Part shown: piece after piece, positions 56,797-64,000 of the stretch
Numbering within the stretch: position 1 is the first letter of the stretch
Layout: every line of letters starts with the position of its first letter
Assembly (NCBI GenBank): GCA_963580285.1
Contig: OY757010.1
Span: forward strand, 222,165,234 to 222,229,233
DNA from: Lucinisca nassula
Taxonomy: Eukaryota > Mollusca > Bivalvia > Lucinida > Lucinidae
DNA length: 64,000 nt
Reading direction: 5' to 3'
Program-made: the position numbers and the translations under genes
The notes under the pieces: model-generated
What the model saw: the letters and a program-made list of their open reading frames with translations, nothing else
Told to the model about the DNA's origin: nothing
Database searches by the model: none

Positions 56797-57010
56797 TTTA
56801 ACCCTTCTTTTGCTGAACATTCAGTTTAGCCACACCCATTTCTGTCTATCAACCAATTAAATTACTTGATGTAATTTATTCCTATAAATTCATAAATTGA
56901 ACGTCAAACAGTGTAGATCCTGATCAGATGGCTTCTGAAGAAGCCATCTGATCTGGATCTTCACTGTTTGCAAAGATAGGGGTTGTCGTGAACAGCAGGA
57001 TAAGAGTTAA
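56797..57010. mobile_element. MITE family A
   Basis: Ends TTTAACCCTTCTTTTGCTGAA and CAGCAGGATAAGAGTTAA; near-perfect palindrome with tip GGCTTCTGAAGAAGCC. The 57011-57386 stretch after it shows nothing recognisable. Confidence 0.85.
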
Positions 57011-57386
57011 TATAAAAAATCATGTAGCGAGTAGTGTTATAATGGGACTTGATACAATAGTCAGCTTGGGTAGTGACTTCCTAGCGCAGGGTGAGAGCAG
57101 TTTCAAGCCATCTGAGATAACCAAAGTCAAATTCAAGTGTTTCATAGCTGTCAAATAATTCTTCTGTTCTGATGGCACCAAATTATTGCTTTTTAGACTT
57201 GTAGCTGCTTTTCTTGTTGTTATTGTTTCTTGTGGTGTGTCATTGTTTCTGTCTTCTTGTAACTTGACAAGTTCAATAAAGCAGAGTTGTTGTCATTCTT
57301 GTTTCATCAATCTTGTAGTGTTAGTTTTAGAGAGAATGGATACAAATTTAGGGGAGGCAAGTCTTTAAGAATATTTGGTCATTCTC

Positions 57387-57590
57387 CTAAGGGGAGTAGG
57401 AACACCTTCAGGGGAGGCAACTCTCGCAGAAGTATTTTTGTCGGTAAACACGTAAGTTCTTTCCTTTAAGAGTAGACCCCTTTTCAGTGTGACAGGGCTT
57501 ATAGAAAAGTGAACTGTCCAAAAGTCCCAAAAGTTGTCTCTCTTTGAAAAATGGTGGAAAAAATCTGCCAGGTGTTTCCATTCTCCTTAA
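57387..57590. mobile_element. MITE family G
   Basis: Ends TCCTAAGGGGAGTAGGAACA and TTTCCATTCTCCTTAA; one palindrome arm is lost. Confidence 0.75.
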
Positions 57591-57687
57591 TAGGGATTTT
57601 CTCTCAACCCTTCCAACCTTGACTTTCTGAAGTTGTTTCTTCTGGCCTGCCTTAGGCCATATCCATTCTGGTAAATAGAGAATACCA

Positions 57688-57832
57688 GATTTGTGTCTTT
57701 TTATATCAAGTGTATCAGGCAAGGCTTTGAGAAGGCTTGTAGAATCGCGAGGTTTGTCAAGCGATTCTAGACTTGTTCTTGAAGCCAAGCCGGATAAACT
57801 TGACATCAAATACACAAATCTGGTAATCTATT
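57688..57832. repeat. long imperfect inverted repeat
   Basis: ACCAGATTTGTGT and TATCAAGTGTATC on the left pair with GATAAACTTGACATC and ACACAAATCTGGT on the right; the centre is GAATCGCGAGG...AAGCGATTC. No family assigned. Confidence 0.7.
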
Positions 57833-58192
57833 TATCGTATACACTTTTAAATTGGCAATTTATGATCAGTTATTGATTGTCCTCAGAGTGTCTCAACATT
57901 CTTGCATGCAGTAATTGGTCGATATATTTAGTAAATTACATTTTTGCCAATTTTCCCAGTAGTCCGGTTCATTTATGAAATTGTGATGTCACGTTGACCT
58001 GATAAAGCTCACTTGTCCTGAGATAGCATATCAGGCCAAGATGTTACAGTGCAATTAATATAGGGGGTAACTGATAAATAGGGATATTAGTCAAAATCAT
58101 CAACAGAATGGCAAACAGTGATGATTCAGAAAAGACAGCTTATAATTAGCTGTCTTATCTAGATCTACACTATTTGTATAGGTATCTTTTCT
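57833..58192. other. intron sequence, one decayed MITE piece
   Basis: Mostly unrecognised; about 58105-58185 resembles a decayed family A palindrome (GGCAAACAGTGATGATTC, GACAGCTTATAATTAGCTGTC). Confidence 0.4.
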
Positions 58193-58439
58193 GGGGCCAG
58201 TTGTTCAAAGCATCGTTAGCTTAACGAGCTCGTTAGTGGTCATATTGTTAACTCTTCTAGCAAGTACAATATTGTAAATTTTGGTATTTTTGCTGAAAAA
58301 AATGTGAGCAGCTTTTGCTTCAGCAAAAGCTGCTCACATTTTTTTTCAGCAAAAATTTTAGAATATTTGCCATATTTAATGATCAAAGTTTTAACAATAC
58401 GTTAACTAACGACGTCGTTAGTTTTGAACAACTGGCCCC
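58193..58439. mobile_element. MITE family D
   Basis: Ends GGGGCCAGTTGTTCAAAGC and TTTTGAACAACTGGCCCC; central palindrome AAATGTGAGCAGCTTTTGCT with its inverse. Confidence 0.9.
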
Positions 58440-58815
58440 TGGTCTACAGGGTTGGAAGGGTGAAAGAAAGGGGTAGATGGTGGGGAAGCGAAGGTGTCAT
58501 TATCTTATTGGCTTGCAGTGGCAAGGCCTGCTGTACTTGCAGCAGGTAAGTGTAGATGGGAATGTTATTATTTCTTCTGCTTCTGGTCTTATTCATTTTC
58601 CTCCTTCTCCCTTACCCTCTATTTCATCTCCTCTACTATCTCTTCTGTCCCTTTTCTGCTTTTTCTGGGAGACTACACAAAACGACCCACAAGGGTTGAT
58701 GTGTCTGTAAACCCCAACACAATATATTTAAGAGTAGACCTTATTTTCAGAGGGTATTAAAATGTGGAAGTCCTGAAGTTGTCTCCCCTTTAAAAGTCAG
58801 GTGTAATCATTCTCC

Positions 58816-58996
58816 TTAACTCTTATACTGCTGCATAAATTAATTTAGTCACACCCATTTACATTTCAACCAATCAAATTACTTGATGTAATTTATTCAT
58901 TCCATTTGCAAACTGAATGAAAAACAGTGTAGATCCAGATCATCTGGGTCTGTACTGCTTGCAAAGGTAGGGTTGTTGTGAACAGAAGGATAAGTG
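58816..58996. mobile_element. MITE family A (decayed)
   Basis: Ends TTAACTCTTATACTGCTGCA and GAACAGAAGGATAAGTG; palindrome shortened. Confidence 0.7.
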
Positions 58997-59182
58997 TAAA
59001 TAGTAGGTTTTCCATATTTTTGTGCAGAAACTTATTGTGCAGACAGATTTGAAGTTGTGATAACTTCTTAGAATTACCTTTGCCTGCGATATTAAAATCA
59101 TGTAGTTATAGAATGGTAGCATAGTTCTTCCCTGGGCTAATTCAGCAGATGACAAATTGTGCATATTTTTTTTTATTTTTCC

Positions 59183-59250
59183 CAGAAAACAGGATTTGAC
59201 ATGTCAAAGAGACAATTTGCAAGAAATGTCAAATCCTGTTCCTGGAAAAA
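59183..59250. repeat. palindrome
   Basis: CCAGAAAACAGGATTTGACAT and ATGTCAAATCCTGTTCCTGG flank a loop of about 27 bp. Confidence 0.8.
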
Positions 59251-59350
59251 TAAGAAACGTATTTCAAAATGTCATCTTCTGAAAAAATACCCAGCATGCA
59301 GAGGGTTAAGTTCGTTGAATTAGTTTTCAAGATGAAAGGTCCTTATATAA

Positions 59351-59573
59351 TACACCACAACCTCATTACAACACTATTAATGGAGTCCAAAGCAGAGACC
59401 GTGTTAGTTAAACAACCGTGTTATATCCAAAAAAAAAGTATAGATTATATAGAAAAATGACCATTTATGGTCATTTTTCTATATAATCTATACATTTTTG
59501 GGAGCCATCTTGAAACCGTGTTATATTCAAAACCGTGTTATAATGAACCGTGTTATAACGAGGTTGTGGTGTA
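59351..59573. mobile_element. TA-flanked MITE, family I
   Basis: Ends TACACCACAACCTCATTA and inverse (TAACGAGGTTGTGGTGTA). A perfect central palindrome (59439-59494) has half ATAGATTATATAGAAAAATG and tip GACCATTTATGGTC. The 59574-60000 stretch after it is AT-rich and unrecognised. Confidence 0.85.
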
Positions 59574-60001
59574 CCTGTTAATTATTATTCATTACATATG
59601 TATGGCTTATTGTGACACTATAATATGATATGCAACTGTTCTTCCAGTAAATGCTCTTAATATTTAGTTAATTTAAACAATTTTAACAAATCTTGTGTAT
59701 TTACCACAGTAAAAATAAGATTACACAAAGCTTTTGAAATATTTTGGCTTATTCAGTATTGTGTAAGCTTTGTAAAGTATTACTTTTAAACTAAACATAT
59801 ACAATGTAAATATATTGCAAGAGCACATGTATACATCACAGTTTGTTTTTAATAACATCAGTTGTATGAACCTCACTTTTAACCTTTGAAACACTAAGCA
59901 AAAATGAAAAGCAGACATTTGTTTAATTTTTCAGAAAAAAAATCGGATTGGTATTTCATGTGAATTGTCTGCTAGGTTGACAATGCACAAGAAATCAATA
60001 C

Positions 60002-60281
60002 TAAAACATGCCTATCCAAATATATTGGGAAAAATTCACCTCCAAAAAATGTTGTTGTTTTTTTTCAGGTAAAAATCCTGACATTTTTCATATATCTGCT
60101 CAAAACATTGATTTTGGTTAATCATTAGAACTGCCTCACTAAGGCAGTTCTAACGACTACCCACAATCTATATTTTTGAACAGAAATATGAAAAATAAAG
60201 TATACCCCCTGTAAACCCCAGTTTTACTGTATAAAAGTGGGGTTTAAGGGGTCAAAATTATATAGGTGCGTTTTTGTGATG
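60002..60281. mobile_element. MITE family F
   Basis: Ends AAAACATGCCTATCCAA and TATATAGGTGCGTTTTTGT; palindrome GAACTGCCTCACTAAGGCAG at the centre. Confidence 0.75.
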
Positions 60282-60412
60282 GCCAAGCCTTTTTTACTCT
60301 GAAAAATATAAAAAAAGATGGAAATGTCATCTGATATAGTATGTTCAGTGTTTTAAGGGTAAATTTTGTTAACACTGTTATTTTGAAATCTTGCATGCTA
60401 TGTGAACATCAG

Positions 60413-60487
60413 GCCAAAGAAGGTGGTATAATAAACTTAAATTTTGTACCCGACTCATATGGGACGTTCCCACCCAAATCATCACAG
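60413..60487 (+). CDS. possible 75-bp cassette exon
   Basis: An open 25-codon segment lies between an AG after GTGAACATC and donor CAG|GTAGGA, in phase 0 as exon f would require. The encoded peptide (starting AKEGGIINLNF) is not a Munc18 segment I recognise, and the polypyrimidine tract is weak. More likely chance than real. Confidence 0.12.
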
Positions 60488-61024
60488 GTAGGATTTAACC
60501 TTATATCTACTGTACTAACAAACCAATATGATGAACAAAATTCCTACCTGAAATTTCTTCTTCAAATTGGGCTTAAGGCTTCCAGCTTTGCTTTGTTTTC
60601 CAAGTGTCAACCCTGTCAAGGTTAAAAGAGGTATTAATAAGAAAGAGAGATAGTATGGCCTGGTATAAATCCTTTTTTGGGCTGACCACATTTTATACAA
60701 ATAAAGCTTTACTGTCTTAACAGATAGACAAGAAAATACTCTAACAGTACAAGTATTCTGTACTGAGAGTTTCTGTCAGTCCCATGTGAAAACTTGAGTT
60801 TATCTTGCAGTGTATCAGATATTAAATAATGCCTGATATAGCAGTATCTTGCAGAATGCACTGAGCTAACCATAACCAACATATCCCTGTACAATGCTAC
60901 TCCCATATGCATAAATATATGTGTGTTTCTTGACAGTTCTCTTGTTGTTTACTATATAATCCTGAGACTGCAGATTACTTGGAACTTGAAAGTTGAATGA
61001 TGAGTTTATTGGATAAGATTAGAC

Positions 61025-61233
61025 CATTTTGTACTGAATGGAATCATCCACCTTATATTTAGCAGGAACCCATTTCAAAATTTAGGGGTGTCAGGTTGTG
61101 TTATCTTTACTATTGATTTGGAAAATGGCCAAGCTCTTTCCTGACCAGGTGCCATATTCTGTAGGGTCTTGACCTGGGCCTGCACTGTTTCTGGTATCCC
61201 ATTATGGGTATTCCCAAGGAAAATGAAATGGGT
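61025..61233 (+). mobile_element. MITE family B (decayed)
   Basis: TTTTGTACTGAATGGAATC start, TTTAGGGGTGTCAGGTTGTG inside, ends GAAATGGGTT. The palindrome is mostly lost. Confidence 0.7.
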
Positions 61234-61975
61234 TGATGCTCAACAGATTGAGTCTGTTACTGGACACTGGATTACTGATATTTAGTGCAGATTTGAGTTT
61301 ATCACTGGTATACTGACATTTGATATGATGCAGATTGAATCTATCACTAGACATTGGATTACTGGCATTTGATATTATGCAGATTTAATCTATCAATAGA
61401 CACTGGAATACTGACATTTGATATGATGCAGATTGAATCTCTCAATAGACACTGGAATACTGACATTTGATTTGATGCAGATTGAATCTATCACTAGACA
61501 CTGGATTACTGACATTTGATATGATGCAGATTGAATCTATCAATAGACACTGGAATACTGACATTTGATATGATGCAGATTGAATCTATCACTAGACACT
61601 GGATTACTGACATTTGATATGATGCAGAGTGAATCTATCAATAGACACTGGAATACTGACATTTGATATGATGCAGATTGAATCTATCAATAGACACTGG
61701 AATACTTACATCTGATATGATGCAGATTGAATATATCACTAGACACTGGATTACTGACATTTGATATGATGCAGATTGAATCTATCACTAGACACTGGAT
61801 TACTGACATTTGATATGATGCAGATCGAATCTGTCAATAGACACTGGAATACTGACATTTGATATGTATAATATTTTGTCTGTTGTTGGACACTGGAATA
61901 CTGACATTTGATATAACACAGATTGAGTCTTATCACTTTGGAATACTTCTATTTGATATAATGCAGATTATGTCT
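61234..61975 (+). repeat. 49-bp minisatellite (about 15 copies)
   Basis: Units of 49 bp read GCAGATTGAATCTATCA, TAGACACTGGA and TACTGACATTTGATATGAT. Two variants (CACTAG...GGATTAC and CAATAG...GGAATAC) partly alternate. Edge units are diverged. Confidence 0.95.
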
Positions 61976-61979
61976 GTCA

Positions 61980-62212
61980 CCATGCACAACTGAAACCAAC
62001 TGAACTTGAGTACTGGTATTCCACTTATATATACACCTGCCCAGAAAAAGTGATGCGAGTCAGACTGCTCCTTAAACCCTAGCAGTTTCTATGAGATATT
62101 ATTTCATCTCTATGTAAGGTAAAAGTCGCACAAAATGAAAATCAATGTCCCCAAAATGACCTGATAGTGTTGATTGGGACGTAAACCTCCACTGAAACAA
62201 ACAAAACTGACA
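61980..62212 (+). mobile_element. SINE-like element, family S1 (diverged)
   Basis: GAGTACTGGTATTCC-like start and GTGTTGATTGGGACGTAAACC tail with CAAACAAAAC. The 62213-62633 stretch after it is AT-rich and unrecognised. Confidence 0.65.
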
Positions 62213-62633
62213 TTTGCAGAATGCTCTTTTATGCCTGACAGGGTGAACAAACAGAATAAAGTAAAAAAAATGAGAATAAATAAATTAATTTAAATAAGCA
62301 AACTTATTTGCACATTATTACACACATATCTTTTATTATACATGTAAGGCATACCTGAAAGTTTAATGCACATACATGTATTTAGGTTGGCGGGATTTTG
62401 TACACTTCTGATGTAAGCTTAGCTTTGCTTTTTTTTTCTGGAAGAAAATAACAAAGATTATTTTTGAAAGAAACATGCTTTTATTCTTCTAATAAAATGA
62501 TTTGCAGTTTTTGTATTTCCTTTAAGAGCTTTGGACTAAAATTTTCTTGAGCATCACATAGACAGAATTGATACTAGCAATATCTGGAGTTGAGATCACA
62601 GATTTTGGTTGCCCAGTCTTTTCCTTACTATCC

Positions 62634-62846
62634 TTAACCCTTGTCCTGCTGAATATTCATATATGCCACACCCACTACCGATAATCAACCAATCAGATTA
62701 CTTGATGCAAATTATTGCAACAAATTCATAAACTGAATGACAAACAATGTAGATCCTGATCAGATGGCTTCTTCAGAAGCCATCTGATCTGGATCTACAT
62801 TGTTTCAAAGAAAAGCCATATCCGGGCTCAGCAGAACAAGGGTTAA
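62634..62846. mobile_element. MITE family A, near intact
   Basis: Ends TTAACCCTTGTCCTGCTGAA and CAGCAGAACAAGGGTTAA; palindrome AACAATGTAGATCCTGATC with tip GGCTTCTTCAGAAGCC and its inverse. Confidence 0.9.
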
Positions 62847-63000
62847 CAACTTCAAAAGTGCCTAAAGACCACTGCATGTGTTTCTCTGCCCCAAACAGTA
62901 TGGTTTTAGAGTCACCAGTTCCATTTCTAATACTCAAGATTTGCAGTTACATTTATTTAATTAGGTTCTTACCTACAGAGTGGTAGACTATGTTTCCTTA

Positions 63001-63173
63001 TTTAGCCCCCAACTTTGAAGAAGTTGGTGCGGCATATTGGTTCTGTCTTGTCCGTCTGTCTGTCAGTCCGTCTGTTACGCTTTCACCCTGTAGGAAACCC
63101 AAGAATGGTTTGAGCTAGGATCTCAAAATTTCATATATGGAATGTGCATGAAAAAGTAAGCGGACACGTATTT
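63001..63173 (+). mobile_element. 5' end of a hairpin-type element, interrupted
   Basis: TTTAGCCCCCAACTTTGAAG forms a hairpin with AAGTTGG, followed by TTGTCCGTCTGTCTG. It is cut after about 170 bp by the next element. Confidence 0.45.
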
Positions 63174-64000
63174 TTAGCTCACCAGAGTCAAAGGCTCCGG
63201 GGGAGCTTATAGGATAGGCAGTTGTCCGTCGTCGTCGTCTGGCGTCAACACTTTCAAATGACATCTCCTCTGAAGCCACTGGGCAAATTGGGCCCAAATT
63301 TTATCTTTAGCATCCTTGGGCTGGGGGATTGAAAGTTTGTGTTTTTTTATGAAAATCGGCTCATCAGTTTGGTTGCTATGGTAACTTATAGTTGCCATAG
63401 ACTTATAATGGGGAAAATTGAAAAATGGTATTTACTGCCAAGCCTCTGCAGATATTTTGACAAAACTTTCATAGAAATGTTCCTTAGGCAATCTACTATC
63501 TGCCATATGCTTTAAGGCCTACTGCTCATTTTCTTTGGTTGCCATGGAAACCAAAATGCAAAAAAAAATAGAAAAAAAAATACTTAAAAAATCATCTCCT
63601 CAGAAACCGTAAGCTCTAGGAGGTGGAGACTTTATTTAAATATTCACCATATTTGCCTTTACAGGTTTTGTGTTTTTTTTTATGAAATTTGGCCTTTTAG
63701 TTTTGTTACTATGGCAACTTAGAGTTTCCATTGACTTATAATGGGGAAAACTGAAATATGGCATTTTCTGCCAAGTCATTGTAGATATTTTGACAAAGCT
63801 TAGATAGAAATGTTCCTTGAGTAAACTTCTCTTAGCCCTATGCATTTTTGTCAACCTGGGGGTCCCCTAGGTTGTGCCTGGGCCATGCCCCGCCCCCTCC
63901 ACTTCATTAAATGCCTTATATCTCAGAAACCTTACAGATCCCCACCCCTAAACCATATATATTCTTGTTCATTATGATAAGATGCATTAAGTGACACCAA
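63174..64000 (+). mobile_element. 5' part of a hairpin-type element, runs off the window
   Basis: Starts TTAGCTCACCAGAGTC with GGGGGAGCTT closing a hairpin, then TTGTCCGTCGTCGTCG, then a core like the 2341 unit (GACATCTCCTCTGAAGCCAC) and diverged repeats. Its 3' part matches 23099-23400. Confidence 0.5.

Noticed and set aside
57408..57815. 135-codon minus-strand open frame
   Set aside because: It spans a family G MITE and an inverted repeat and resembles no known family.
61234..61975. CRISPR-like array
   Set aside because: The whole 49-bp unit repeats; there are no variable spacers.

Overview
The window looks like intron-rich nuclear DNA of an animal, most likely a mollusc and probably a bivalve. 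The grounds are spliced metazoan exons with GT/AG borders, very dense tRNA-derived SINEs, hAT, pogo-like and mariner DNA transposons, LINE reverse-transcriptase remnants, and many rolling-circle-type elements carrying minisatellites. The species cannot be fixed from the sequence alone.

The only host gene recognised is the middle part of a Munc18-1/UNC-18 (syntaxin-binding protein, STXBP1-like) gene on the + strand. Six exons (28284-28368, 32555-32685, 37549-37656, 39371-39578, 44005-44143, 54396-54505) join in phase into about 260 residues, matching roughly residues 193-453 of mammalian Munc18-1 (end of domain 2, all of domain 3a, part of domain 3b). Upstream and C-terminal exons lie outside the window, so nearly everything else is intron. 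Oddities in the gene are five extra 83-bp tandem copies of the 3' end of the second exon with its splice donor, and a possible 9-nt microexon.

Layout. 1-23098: a 166-bp-monomer array arranged as composite units that end in the same 3' hairpin, interrupted by a minisatellite element (201-2191), a SINE-like copy, and two hAT-like insertions (11462-13821 and 19323-21392) with 8-bp target duplications. 23099-28075: more minisatellite-bearing elements, with a LINE fragment. 28284-54505: the gene, its introns filled by a mariner pseudogene, fold-back elements, pogo-like elements, SINEs, a 5'-truncated LINE (40726-42960) and minisatellites. 54506-64000: intron after the last visible exon, packed with MITEs, a 49-bp minisatellite and two new 5' ends of minisatellite-bearing elements.

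Three patterns stand out. Several unrelated-looking repeat families share one architecture: 5' hairpin, GTCCG-rich stretch, 140-166-bp minisatellite, inverted copy of the 5' end, 3' hairpin, then TCTTG or CTAG. MITE families with different terminal repeats carry the same central palindromes, whose tips change while staying self-complementary. The duplicated exon segments differ mostly at synonymous sites.
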